Assembly (NCBI GenBank): GCA_009885805.1
Contig: VFJZ01000009.1
Coordinates: 40,748-104,747, forward strand
Source: Actinomycetota bacterium
Lineage (GTDB): Bacteria > Actinomycetota > Thermoleophilia > Gaiellales > F1-60-MAGs149
Direction: 5' to 3'
DNA: 64,000 bases
A program made the translations under genes and the position numbers. How positions within the stretch are numbered: the first letter of the stretch is position 1; each line of letters starts with the position of its first letter. The notes under the pieces are model-generated. The model searched no databases and was not told the origin of the DNA. It saw nothing but the letters and a program-made list of their open reading frames with translations. This document shows positions 14,715 through 22,740 of the stretch, piece by piece.

Positions 14715-16004
14715 GTGCGCGGCGTGCTGGCGCGGCGCCTGGTCGTGGCCGTCGCCGCGGTTGCCGTCACGATCTCGGCTGCGTTCGGCGCGTTCGTCGT
14801 ACTCCCGGTCAACGACCTCGTTGACCGCGGCCACGCCGCCGCCGTCGCCGACCGCGCCGACCTGACCACCGCGCTGGCGCGGGGTGGCGTCGCGCCGACC
14901 GGCGATGCGGTGATCCTCGCCGCGCCCTCAGCGGCCGGGAGCGCGGGCGACTCGCCGGTCGACTGGCTCCACGTCGACGACCCGACCTGGCGCCGCGACG
15001 TGCACCGCGGCCGCCTGGCGCAGTCGGTTCGCGCGCTCGGCGACGGACGCCTCCTGGTCATCAGCGACGAGCGGGACGGCGCGATCGAGCGCCGCGAACG
15101 GGTCGGTCTGGTCGCCGCACTCCTCGTCGTCCTGGCCGCGACGATGGGCTGGGCGCTGTGGGCCGGAGGGCTCCACGCGCGGCGCCTCGGGCGAGTCGCG
15201 ATGACGGCGCGGCGGATCGCCGACGGCGACCTCGGCGCACGCTCGGCACTGAGCGGTGCCGACGAGGTTGCCCGACTGGGCGCGGACGTCGATCGGATGG
15301 CGGTCCGGCTCGACGCTCTCGAGAAGGCGCGGGCCGAGTTCGTCGCCCGCATCTCCCACGACCTGCGCACGCCGCTGACCGTGATCAAGGGGTACGCGTA
15401 CACCCTGGCGCGCCGCGCGCAACCCGACGATCCGTCGCTCCGCCGCCTCGCCGCGATCTCCCGGGAGACCGATCGCCTGGCCGCGCTCGTCGACGACCTT
15501 CTGACGCTGTCCCAGGCGCGGGCCGGGGGCCTACGGATTGCCCGCGAACCCTTTGCCGCTGCCGACCTGCTCGCCGAGATCCTGGAGCGGGTCGGGCCAC
15601 TTGCGGCGGAGCGCGGTGTCCGCACCGTCGCGGCGGAGACCGAGGTGGTGATCGACGGCGACCGTCGGCGTCTGGCGCAGGTCCTGACGAACCTTGCCGT
15701 CAACGCCGTGAAGGCGACGCCGACCGGCGGCACCGTCACGCTCGGCGCCGATCTGGACGACGCCGGCGAGGTGGTGCTGGCGGTCGACGACGACGGCCCA
15801 GGCATCGATGCCGACCAGCTGCCGCGACTCCTGCGCCCGTTCGCGTCCGGACAGGCCGCCGGCACGGGGCTCGGGCTCGCGATCGTCACCGAACTCGTCG
15901 CCCTGCACGACGGCAGTCTCGCGCTCGATCCGCGGCCGCTCGGTGGCACCCGCGCGCGGGTCACGCTCCGGCACGCCGTCGCGGTGCCGGCGGCCCGACC
16001 GTGA
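14715..16004 (+). CDS. Sensor histidine kinase of the Tad locus
   Basis: A 429-residue membrane kinase from GTG 14715. TM1 is about residues 8-30, a short extracytoplasmic region of about 100 residues follows, then TM2 near 120-140 (LVAALLVVLAATMGWALWAGG) and HAMP. Phospho-His H215 is in FVARISHDLRTPLTVIKGYA. The ATPase domain carries the N box (QVLTNLAVNAVKATPTGG), DDDGPGID and GTGLGLAIVTEL. Its stop overlaps the cpaB start by 4 nt. Cognate of the regulator just upstream. Confidence 0.9.
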   Translation: MRGVLARRLVVAVAAVAVTISAAFGAFVVLPVNDLVDRGHAAAVADRADLTTALARGGVAPTGDAVILAAPSAAGSAGDSPVDWLHVDDPTWRRDVHRGRLAQSVRALGDGRLLVISDERDGAIERRERVGLVAALLVVLAATMGWALWAGGLHARRLGRVAMTARRIADGDLGARSALSGADEVARLGADVDRMAVRLDALEKARAEFVARISHDLRTPLTVIKGYAYTLARRAQPDDPSLRRLAAISRETDRLAALVDDLLTLSQARAGGLRIAREPFAAADLLAEILERVGPLAAERGVRTVAAETEVVIDGDRRRLAQVLTNLAVNAVKATPTGGTVTLGADLDDAGEVVLAVDDDGPGIDADQLPRLLRPFASGQAAGTGLGLAIVTELVALHDGSLALDPRPLGGTRARVTLRHAVAVPAARP

Positions 16005-16588
16005 GACGGCGCGCGCTCCTCATCGTCGCCGCCGGGCTGATGATTGCGGCGGTCATCGCCGGCCTGCGGCCAGGTGCCGACGCGGCGCCCGGCGCGGACG
16101 CCGTTCGGGTGCTGGTCGCCACCTCCGCCATTCCGGCCGGCCGGCCGATCGATCCCGCCCTGCTCGCCGTCGTCCTCGTACCTGCGCAGATCGCGCCGGA
16201 GGGCGCCCTGACGGAGCCTGACCAGGCGGCGTTTCGCTCGCCGGCCGTCCGGCTGCCGGCCGGCATGCCGTTGTACGACGCCCTGCTGGCGCGCGGCGCC
16301 GGCGTCGCCTCGCTGGCGGCGGACGAGCGGGCCGTGGGCGTCCGCGTCGACGACGTGACCGGACTACCAGGGTTCCTGGATGTCGGCGCCAGGGTCGACG
16401 TTCTCGTCGGCTCCGGCAGCGACCGGCTCGCGATCGAGTCAGCGGGCGTCCTCGGACGCCCCCGTCGGAGCGCCGACGGCGGCTGGGCGGTCGCTCTGCG
16501 GCTGCCGGCCGCTCTCGCGACCGCGGTTGCCGACGCGCAATCGGCGGGCGCCGAGGTGCGTCTCCTCGCCCGCGGGAGCGGCTCGTGA
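16001..16588 (+). CDS. cpaB: CpaB/SAF-domain Flp pilus assembly protein
   Basis: A 195-residue protein with one N-terminal TM helix (RRALLIVAAGLMIAAVIAGL). A SAF domain follows, VRVLVATSAIPAGRPIDPALLAVVLVPAQIAPEGALT...AVRLPAGMPLYDALLA, then the RcpC/CpaB-like region with ERAVGVRVDDVTGLPGFLDVGARVDVLV. In Tad systems CpaB is a periplasmic/cell-wall accessory protein of the secretion channel. The GTG start overlaps the kinase stop, and its own stop overlaps the next start, so translation is coupled throughout. Confidence 0.85.
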   Translation: MRRRALLIVAAGLMIAAVIAGLRPGADAAPGADAVRVLVATSAIPAGRPIDPALLAVVLVPAQIAPEGALTEPDQAAFRSPAVRLPAGMPLYDALLARGAGVASLAADERAVGVRVDDVTGLPGFLDVGARVDVLVGSGSDRLAIESAGVLGRPRRSADGGWAVALRLPAALATAVADAQSAGAEVRLLARGSGS

Positions 16589-17598
16589 CCGTGGGGCCGC
16601 TCCTGGTCGCGCTGACCGGCGGACAGCCGCGGGATCGCGCGACGTTCGACGAGATCCTCGCCTCGGCGGGCGATCTCGCCGTGGCGACCGAGACCGATGC
16701 CGACGTGCTCGTGGTGGCGGATGACACCGGCTGCTCGGCGCTCGACCGCTGCCGTGCGGCGGACCGGCCGTGCGTCGTGCTGCTCGAGCAGGCGACGCTC
16801 GCGACCGTCACCGAGGCGATGCGGGCCGGCGCCCGCGGTGCCGTCGCGCGCGATCCGCTGGAGCCGTTCGGCCTGCTCAACGCGATTCGCGATGCCGCCG
16901 CCTTTCGTCGGGCGCGGCTCGACCAGGGCGCTGCACCCGGGCGTCTGCTGGTCGTCTCCGGTGCCCGCGGCGGCTGCGGTACCTCCACCGTCGCGCTGGC
17001 CGTTGCGCGCGCGCTGAGCGGCGCCGTCGCGCTACTCGACCTCGACCTGGCAGGCGGATCGCTGGGCCCGATGCTGGGGCTGCCGGGCGATCCTGCGCTC
17101 GCCGGCCTCGCCGCCGAGACGTCCGGCGCGCGCGCCTTCGAGCGTCTGGCCGTGGACGTCGGTCCGATCCGGGTCGTGCCTGCGCCACCGCGGCCCGATC
17201 TGGCCTGGATCGTCCGGCCGGGGCTCTGTGCCGACCTCGCGCGGGCGGCGCGCAACGCCTGCGCGACCGTCGTCGCCGACATCGGTCGCGCTGCCGGCCC
17301 GGCGCTCGAGGTCGTCGCGGACGCGTCGCTGATCATCGTCGCGACGAGCCCGACGCGGATCGCGCTCGGTGCAGCACACCGACATGCCAGCTTCCTGCGT
17401 GGACTGACCGGCGCACGCTGCGATGTCCACCTCGTCGCCACGCCCGTCCGGCTGCGGGACGAACCGATCCTGCGGCTCGCGGCGATGGTCGACGGCATCG
17501 AAGTCGTCGGCAGGCTTCCCCGTCTGACGTCCGCCGGCGGCTTCGCGCCGCGGTCGCGGCGGCAGCTGGAGCCGGCGCTGATCGGAGCGTCCAGATGA
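16585..17598 (+). CDS. CpaE/TadZ-like pilus localisation ATPase
   Basis: A 337-residue protein: a degenerate receiver-like N-terminal domain (residues about 1-105) and a ParA/MinD-type ATPase domain. The P-loop is VVSGARGGCGTSTVALAVARAL, a deviant Walker A in which the signature lysines are replaced (R for the first, T for the second), as in many CpaE/TadZ proteins that bind but poorly hydrolyse ATP. VALLDLDLAGGSLGPMLGL is the Walker A' region. TadZ positions the Tad machine in the cell. It overlaps both neighbours by 4 nt. Confidence 0.82.
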   Translation: MTVGPLLVALTGGQPRDRATFDEILASAGDLAVATETDADVLVVADDTGCSALDRCRAADRPCVVLLEQATLATVTEAMRAGARGAVARDPLEPFGLLNAIRDAAAFRRARLDQGAAPGRLLVVSGARGGCGTSTVALAVARALSGAVALLDLDLAGGSLGPMLGLPGDPALAGLAAETSGARAFERLAVDVGPIRVVPAPPRPDLAWIVRPGLCADLARAARNACATVVADIGRAAGPALEVVADASLIIVATSPTRIALGAAHRHASFLRGLTGARCDVHLVATPVRLRDEPILRLAAMVDGIEVVGRLPRLTSAGGFAPRSRRQLEPALIGASR

Positions 17599-18548
17599 TC
17601 GCGCTCGCCGCCGGCCCACTGGCGCCGCTGTTCGACGACCCGCGCGTCACCGAGATCCTCGTCAACGGACCGACGGTCGTCTACGCCGAGGTGGGTGGCC
17701 GCCTCCAGCGCTCTGACATCGCGTTCCGCGACGCGGCCGACCTCCGTCAGACCATCGCGCGGCTCGTCGGGCTCTGCGGTCGCCGGGTCGATGACGCCAA
17801 TCCGCTCGTCGACGCGCGGCTGCCGGACGGTTCGCGGGTGAACGCCGTGCTCCCGCCGCTCGCCATTGACGGCCCGCTGCTGACCGTCCGGCGCTTCGGG
17901 TCGCGGCGCCTGACCATGGACGACCTGGTCGCGCTCGGCTCGGTGACCCAGGCACAGGCGCTCCTCCTGCGGGACGTGATCGTCGGACGTCGCAACGTGG
18001 TCATCTCCGGCGGCACGTCGTCGGGAAAGACGACGCTGCTCGCGGCGATGGCCGCGTACGTCGACCCGGCCGAGCGGATCGTCACCGTCGAGGACGCCGC
18101 CGAACTCGTGTTGCCGGTGCCGCACGTGGCACGGCTGGAGGCCCGTCCCGCGAGCGTGGAGGGGCGCGGCGGCATCGACGTCCGCGCGCTCGTCCGCAAC
18201 GCCTTGCGGATGCGGCCCGATCGTCTCGTCGTCGGCGAGGTGCGCGGCGGTGAAGCGCTCGATCTGCTGCTCGCACTCAACACCGGTCACGACGGGTCGC
18301 TCGCTACGGTGCACGCGAACGGCCCGGCGGACGCGCTGCGCCGCCTCGAGACAATGGCGTTGATGGCCGGTGTCGATCTGCCGCACCGCGCCGTCCGCGA
18401 GTCGATCGCCGGCGCGATCCACGCCGTCGTGCACGTCGATCGGCAGGCCGATGGTCAGCGCGCTGTCAGCGCCATCGTCGCCGTCAGCCGCGACGGCGAC
18501 GGGTGGCAGGTGACCGACCTGCCGTCCGCGGCCGGCGGTGCGGCGTGA
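17595..18548 (+). CDS. tadA: TadA/CpaF pilus assembly ATPase
   Basis: A 317-residue hexameric secretion ATPase that powers pilin assembly. It begins almost directly at the N-terminal sensor-like domain (DDPRVTEILVNGPTVVYAEVGGRLQRSDIAF). It shows Walker A VVISGGTSSGKTTLLAAMAAYV, Asp box ERIVTVEDAAELVLP, Walker B RPDRLVVGEVRGGEALDLLLALNTGHDGSLATVHAN and the His box. It is shorter than typical CpaF (400-500 aa) because the usual N-terminal extension is missing. All catalytic motifs appear intact. Confidence 0.92.
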   Translation: MIALAAGPLAPLFDDPRVTEILVNGPTVVYAEVGGRLQRSDIAFRDAADLRQTIARLVGLCGRRVDDANPLVDARLPDGSRVNAVLPPLAIDGPLLTVRRFGSRRLTMDDLVALGSVTQAQALLLRDVIVGRRNVVISGGTSSGKTTLLAAMAAYVDPAERIVTVEDAAELVLPVPHVARLEARPASVEGRGGIDVRALVRNALRMRPDRLVVGEVRGGEALDLLLALNTGHDGSLATVHANGPADALRRLETMALMAGVDLPHRAVRESIAGAIHAVVHVDRQADGQRAVSAIVAVSRDGDGWQVTDLPSAAGGAA

Positions 18549-19114
18549 TCGCCGTGCTGCGTCGAGGCCCGAGCACGAACGACCTGCTGGCAGCGCAGTT
18601 GCCCGACCTCGCCCGTGCCCTCGCCCGGGCTTACGCGGCCGGCCTCCCGCTCGCGACCGCGTGCGAACGGGCGGCGGACGCCCTGGAGGAGCCGGCGGCC
18701 GGAGTACTCCGCAGCGGCGCCGTCGCCGCGGCGCGCGGGCGGCCGGCGGCAGAGGTGCTGACGCCGCTCGTCGCCGTCGAAGGCGGCGCCCTCGTCCGCG
18801 CCGCCGTCGCGGTCTGCGACGAGGTGGGCGGCGACCTCGTGCGGGCGCTCGAGGCCGTCGCGAAGGCGTTGCAGCAGCGGGAACGGCTGCGCGGCGAGAT
18901 CGCGGTCGCGACGGCGCAGGCACGCTTCGCCGCGCGCGTCGTGCCGATCGTGCCCGTCGCTGCGCTCGGCCTGCTCGCTGTCCTCAGCCCCACCGCGCTG
19001 CGCCCGCTGCTGACCACGCCCGCCGGCTGGCTGGTGCTGGCCGCCAGCGCGGCGCTCGATCTGCTGGCCCTCGTCGTCCTCCGCCACATCGAACGAGGCG
19101 TGACCTCCGCGTGA
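18545..19114 (+). CDS. tadB: TadB-like inner-membrane platform protein (short)
   Basis: A 189-residue T2SSF-type protein from GTG 18545. The cytoplasmic helical domain (LAAQLPDLARALARAYAAGLPLATACERAADALEEPAAGVL...AVCDEVGGDLVRALEAVAKALQQRERLRGEIAVATAQARFAARVV) is followed by two hydrophobic helices (VPIVPVAALGLLAVL and WLVLAASAALDLLALVVL). It is about two thirds of normal TadB length: the N-terminal pair of TM helices is absent. It pairs with TadC as the motor platform above TadA. Confidence 0.82.
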   Translation: MIAVLRRGPSTNDLLAAQLPDLARALARAYAAGLPLATACERAADALEEPAAGVLRSGAVAAARGRPAAEVLTPLVAVEGGALVRAAVAVCDEVGGDLVRALEAVAKALQQRERLRGEIAVATAQARFAARVVPIVPVAALGLLAVLSPTALRPLLTTPAGWLVLAASAALDLLALVVLRHIERGVTSA

Positions 19115-19650
19115 CGACGGCGCTTCTCCTCGCCGGCGCGGTCGCCGCCGTGCTCGCAGCGGTCCCGGCGGTGGCGGGAGGGCGTGACGGCGCGACCTCG
19201 TCCCGCAATCGCGCCCGCCTCGTCCGCGATGCGCTTCCCGACGCGCTCGACCTCCTGGCCGCGGCGCTTGACGGGGGCGCGTCCGTCGAGCGCGGGCTCG
19301 AGGCCGTCGGCGGCTACGTGCCCGATCCGCTCGGGGCGACGCTGCGGGCCGCTGCCCTGGGCGCCGGCGGTGCCCGGCCGGCCGTCACGCTCCGCGCGGA
19401 GCCCGACCTGAGGGCGACCGCCGCCCTGCTGGCCGCGTCCGACGACCTCGGCGTGCCGCTGGCGGAGGCGCTGCGAGATCTCGCCAGCGACGAGCGGGAA
19501 CGTCAGTCCCGCACCGTCCGTCTGCGTGCGGCGGCGGCGGGCCCACGGATGACGCTGGTCGTCGGCGGCCTGCTGGCGCCGGCTGCACTGCTGCTCGTCG
19601 TCGGCGCCGAGGTCCTGGCGGTGTTCGAGACCGTCGGGAGCCTCCCGTGA
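19111..19650 (+). CDS. tadC: TadC-like inner-membrane platform protein (short)
   Basis: A 179-residue T2SSF-type protein. An N-terminal hydrophobic helix (LLLAGAVAAVLAAVPAVAGG), the helical cytoplasmic domain (RDALPDALDLLAAALDGGASVERGLEAVGGYV...LAASDDLGVPLAEALRDLASDERERQSRTVRLRAAAAGPRMTLVVGGLLAPAALLLVVG) and a C-terminal TM pair or hairpin are visible. Shorter than classical TadC. The GTG overlaps the tadB stop, and its own stop overlaps the CHAP-fusion start. Confidence 0.8.
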   Translation: MTTALLLAGAVAAVLAAVPAVAGGRDGATSSRNRARLVRDALPDALDLLAAALDGGASVERGLEAVGGYVPDPLGATLRAAALGAGGARPAVTLRAEPDLRATAALLAASDDLGVPLAEALRDLASDERERQSRTVRLRAAAAGPRMTLVVGGLLAPAALLLVVGAEVLAVFETVGSLP

Positions 19651-20285
19651 GGCAGGCCCGCGGCCAGGCCGCCGTCGAGTCGGTGCTCGTCGCCGTCGTC
19701 GTTGCGGTCTGCGGCCTCGGCGTTGTGGTCGCGGCGCGCGCCGCGAGCCCCGATCCGAGTCGCGCCCTGACGGCAGCGGCGACCGCCGCCGGCCCCGTCG
19801 GCGCGATCGGCTCGGACCTCGCCCTCGACGGTCTGCCGACCGTCGCCGGTGCGCGCGTCGCCGCGATCGCCGAGCGCCTCGTCCCCCTCGACATCACGGA
19901 GACGTCCGCCGCCGGAGCGATCTGGATCCCGCGGTTCACGGACGGCAACACAGAGGCGTGGTGCGCCGACTTCGCCTCGTGGGTCCTCCGCCATGCCGGA
20001 CACCCGGTGAGCGGCGGCAGCTCCGGCGGCTGGCGGATCGCCGGCGCCGCCGCTCTCCGCGACTGGTTCGCGATGCGTGGGCGGTACGCGCCGCGTTCCG
20101 TGGCTCGCCCGATCCCCGGCGACATCGTCTACTTCAACCACAGCCACATCGGCATCGTCGTCGCCGTTCGCGGCGACGTGCTGGAGACGATCGAGGGCAA
20201 CAGTTCGGACGCCGTGCGTCGTCGCATCTACGCCGGTTGGCGCTCGATCGCGGACATCGACGGCTTCGGGCGGCCCGGAACCTGA
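19647..20285 (+). CDS. Pilin-type leader fused to a CHAP peptidoglycan amidase domain
   Basis: A 212-residue protein ending the Tad operon. Residues 1-32 (MRQARGQAAVESVLVAVVVAVCGLGVVVAARA) are a class III prepilin-like leader, G6|QAAVE, plus one hydrophobic helix. Residues about 95-205 are a CHAP cysteine amidase/endopeptidase domain: catalytic C106 in AWCADFASWVLRHAG, H167 in NHSHIGIV, and N185 in TIEGNSS. CHAP enzymes cut peptidoglycan. Its place at the end of a pilus operon suggests local wall opening for the pilus, with the enzyme anchored or even assembled like a minor pilin. That role is inference. Confidence 0.82.
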   Translation: MRQARGQAAVESVLVAVVVAVCGLGVVVAARAASPDPSRALTAAATAAGPVGAIGSDLALDGLPTVAGARVAAIAERLVPLDITETSAAGAIWIPRFTDGNTEAWCADFASWVLRHAGHPVSGGSSGGWRIAGAAALRDWFAMRGRYAPRSVARPIPGDIVYFNHSHIGIVVAVRGDVLETIEGNSSDAVRRRIYAGWRSIADIDGFGRPGT

Positions 20286-20308
20286 CGCAGCCCGCGGCGG
20301 CCGTATCA

Positions 20309-20357
20309 GGCGTAAAGGAGGCAAGACCGTCCGACGACAACACTTGCCTCCTACGCC
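20309..20357. terminator. Bidirectional terminator-like hairpin
   Basis: An inverted repeat, left arm 20309-20325 and right arm 20343-20357, pairs over 15 bp with a 2-nt bulge and lies between the convergent CHAP and RES genes. There is no clear U-tract. Confidence 0.5.
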
Positions 20358-20716
20358 GGGTTGGAGCGGGTTGTGCGCGCCAGGATCTCGAGCGTGGATG
20401 GGACGCGCAGTCGTTCCGCGAAGACGACCAGCACGTCGCCGACGCCGGTCGCCGACGGCGCCATGATCGCTTCGAATCCCTGGACATGCGCTGCGTGTCC
20501 AATGCGTCGAGTGGTGCTCACGTCGTCGGAAACCAGGTCGTCTTCCGAGATCTGCAACGCGTGCCGCGTGTCGGGTGTCCGGAGATCGACCGTGTCGGAA
20601 AGGTCGACGCGAAGCGTCAGCCAGCGAGGGAGGAAGCTCTCCACGGTCAGCCCCTGGCGCTCAGCGAGGCGGGCTGCGCCGCTGCTGCTGGACGAAGGCA
20701 CCTCCACCCATGGCAT
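20351..20716 (-). pseudogene. RES-domain toxin remnant, N-terminally truncated
   Basis: The frame reads LAERQGLTVESFLPRWLTLRVDLSDTVDLRTPDTR...ALQISEDDLVSDDV...IGHAAHVQGFEAIMAPSATGVGDVLVVFAERLRVPSTLEI. This matches the second half of a RES toxin (an NAD-degrading ADP-ribosyl-transferase-like fold), with the D-L-(T/R)-x2 strand, the W/T-x-LA-region equivalent and the PSA...NVVF-type end. The first about 60 residues, including the conserved Arg and the G-R-W/P-x-Y segment, are missing. The possible ATG at 20716 lies inside the antitoxin gene. It is probably inactive. Confidence 0.6.
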
Positions 20717-21023
20717 CGATGGCGCCGAGAACCGAGCGGAACTGACGCGCTCGAAGAAGGTCGATGGGCTTCTCGTGGTCGAGGGACGGATTCGGGCCGT
20801 AGAGCCAGTCGTGCGCGGCGTCCGGGCGCAGCACTCGCGCTAGGCGTTCGAGGACGGCGAGAACTTCAAGAAGGCGCTCTCGGTTGACTCCGCGCGGCGT
20901 CGTCTCCTGCGCGAGCCATCGGCTCACGGTGCGCGGGCTGGTGGCGAGGGCGCGCGCGAGATCAGCCTGGTCGAGGTCGGTTTGCTCGACGGCCGAGCCA
21001 ATGCGTACAAGCAGCGTGGTCAA
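20661..21023 (-). CDS. Xre/MbcA/ParS-type antitoxin (DUF2384)
   Basis: A 120-residue antitoxin partner of RES toxins. Residues about 12-42 form a helix-turn-helix (LDQADLARALATSPRTVSRWLAQE). The C-terminal toxin-binding region reads LARVLRPDAAHDWLYGPNPSLDHEKPIDLLRARQFRSVLGAIDAMGGGAFV, the W-L-x2-P-N-x2-L...P-x-D-L-L pattern of the family. The TTG start at 21023 is supported by AGGAG 8 nt upstream. The partner toxin is truncated, so the antitoxin may be an orphan. Confidence 0.8.
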   Translation of the reverse strand: MTTLLVRIGSAVEQTDLDQADLARALATSPRTVSRWLAQETTPRGVNRERLLEVLAVLERLARVLRPDAAHDWLYGPNPSLDHEKPIDLLRARQFRSVLGAIDAMGGGAFVQQQRRSPPR

Positions 21024-21346
21024 TGTGTGACACTCCTATTGTCTGCGTATTTGCCCATCATTTTGTCGTCGATTATGACGGATAGTATCGAAAACCGGCA
21101 CCGGGCGTCGGCCCGGTTCGCCTCAACGTCGACGACGACGACACCGGCACGTGCTCCGCGCAGGGGGGACCACGGGTGTCGACGTCGCGCACGGCGAGCC
21201 GATCACGACCTCGACGGGCGATCGCCGGACGCGGGCCTCGCGACACGCAGCAGCGGACTTCATCGAGTTGCTCGACCGGCTCCTGCAGCGATTCGACCTG
21301 CGGGACTTGACGCCGACCACCGACCACTGATCCACTACCGGGCGAC
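21024..21346. other. AT-richer intergenic region; possible 59-residue ORF
   Basis: About 320 bp between the antitoxin and the sugar operon. The part near 21030-21110 is clearly AT-richer than its surroundings and should hold the antitoxin promoter. A plus-strand frame 21151-21330 from GTG encodes a 59-residue peptide ending ADFIELLDRLLQRFDLRDLTPTTDH, which looks protein-like at its end but has no SD, family or conserved start. Nothing else is seen. Confidence 0.3.
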
Positions 21347-21961
21347 ATGCTGATCTACATCGAGTTCATCTCGCGGCGGCCCGGCATCGGGCTCCACGAG
21401 TTCCACACCGTCGCGGGCGGCGGCCAGTCCGGCTGGGCGGGCGACTACGGCGACGACATCGCCCTGCTGAACCTCGGCCGCTCGTGGCGGATCGGACCCG
21501 ACCCGGAGTACATGTGCGTCTGGTACACCCCGGGATCCGGCCTCGACCGCATCGACTTCTGGGAGCAGACGTTCCGCTCCGGCGACGCCGACGCCTACGA
21601 GGAGCCGTTCCGCCTCGCCGCCCGCATCGACCGCGCCGGCTGTTACGAGCCGATCGGCGAACCCGTCCGCGGCACCGCCGGCCGCTACTACGCCGAGTGG
21701 TTCGAGCCAGCACCGGGTGTCACCGCCGCCGAGCTGGAGACGTGGTTCGCGGAGCGCGCCGCCCGCCACGGCGACCTGCAGCTGAACCTCGCCTGCCTGC
21801 GCATCGGGCACCTCGGCCCCGAGCCGCGCGGCCTGGCGGTCTGGGGCCTGCCGAGCTGGGGCGCCAGCGACGCGATCGTCCGCGAGCTCGACGGCGCCGA
21901 GCAGCCCGTGCACCTCGTCACCGCCTCGTTCTACGCCGACTGGGGCCAGGAACAGCTGTGA
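21347..21961 (+). CDS. Uncharacterised protein, first gene of the sugar catabolic operon
   Basis: A 204-residue cytoplasmic protein: MLIYIEFISRRPGIGLHEFHTVAGGGQSGWAGDYGDDIALLNLGRSWRIGPDPEYMCVWYTPGSGLDRIDFWEQTF, then a second half with RYYAEWFEPAPGVTAAELETWFAERAARH. The two halves each have a strand-helix pattern like tandem ferredoxin-like (Dabb/EthD-like) units, but the resemblance is weak. There is no catalytic motif I can name. Its stop overlaps the next start by 4 nt, so it is coupled to an SDR and probably serves the same pathway. Confidence 0.68.
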   Translation: MLIYIEFISRRPGIGLHEFHTVAGGGQSGWAGDYGDDIALLNLGRSWRIGPDPEYMCVWYTPGSGLDRIDFWEQTFRSGDADAYEEPFRLAARIDRAGCYEPIGEPVRGTAGRYYAEWFEPAPGVTAAELETWFAERAARHGDLQLNLACLRIGHLGPEPRGLAVWGLPSWGASDAIVRELDGAEQPVHLVTASFYADWGQEQL

Positions 21962-22740
21962 CCGCCGGAGCGGCGCTCGTCACCGGCGGCGCGCGCGGCA
22001 TCGGAGCGGCGATCGCGATCCGGCTCGCCGAGAGCGGCCACGACGTCGCTGTCGCCGACGTCCGTGACGCGGGCGAGACCGCCCGCGCAATCGAGGCGTT
22101 CGGCCGCCGTGCGCTCGCCCTCTCCTGTGACGTCCGCGACGACGCTGCCGTCGCCGCCGCCGTCGGCGCCACCGAGGCAAAGCTCGGCCCGCTCACCGCC
22201 GCCGTTCAGGTCGCCGGCGTCTGGGAGACCATCGCCTTCCTCGACCTCGACCCGGCGGCGTGGCGCCGCGTGCTCGACGTCAACCTCGACGGCACCTTCC
22301 ACGTCTGCCGCCACGCCGCCCGGGCGATGGCGCCACGCCGCGCCGGCGCGATCGTCGTCATCGCCTCCAACGCCGCCACGCTGGCGTGGGCCGGCGGCGT
22401 CCACTACACCGCCTCCAAGGCCGCCGTCGTCGGGCTCGTCAAGGGGATGGCGTACGAGCTCGGCCCGCTCGGCATCCGCGTCAACGCCGTCTGCCCCGGC
22501 ACCATCGACACGCCCGCCACCGCCGACGAGCTCGCCGACCCCGCCGCCCGGGAACGCCAGGCGCGCAGCGTCCCGCTCGGCCGTGTCGGCCAGCCGGGCG
22601 ACGTCGCCGAGGCCGTTGCGTTCCTCGTCGACCCGGTCCGCGCAGCCTTCATCTCCGGCGAGTCGCTCTACGTCGACGGCGCCTACGGCACCCACGGCGA
22701 GGACGCCGGGTTCGGCGGCCAGGTGCACTCCGTCGTATGA
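21958..22740 (+). CDS. SDR-family oxidoreductase
   Basis: A 260-residue classical short-chain dehydrogenase: cofactor motif LVTGGARGIGAAIA, catalytic Ser in VVIASNAATLAWAGG, Tyr/Lys in YTASKAAVVG, and a C-terminus FISGESLYVDGAYGTHGEDAGFGG. D44-type acidic residue after beta-2 (VADVRD) suggests NAD preference. Both ends overlap neighbouring genes by 4 nt. In this operon it likely oxidises a sugar, sugar acid or polyol hydroxyl. Confidence 0.9.
   Translation: MTAGAALVTGGARGIGAAIAIRLAESGHDVAVADVRDAGETARAIEAFGRRALALSCDVRDDAAVAAAVGATEAKLGPLTAAVQVAGVWETIAFLDLDPAAWRRVLDVNLDGTFHVCRHAARAMAPRRAGAIVVIASNAATLAWAGGVHYTASKAAVVGLVKGMAYELGPLGIRVNAVCPGTIDTPATADELADPAARERQARSVPLGRVGQPGDVAEAVAFLVDPVRAAFISGESLYVDGAYGTHGEDAGFGGQVHSVV

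Noticed and set aside
16053..18923. A 956-codon minus-strand frame opposite the Tad genes
   Set aside because: Low-complexity Arg/Ala/Ser-rich shadow of the GC-rich tad genes, with no motif. The plus-strand frames have clear domains and coupled starts.
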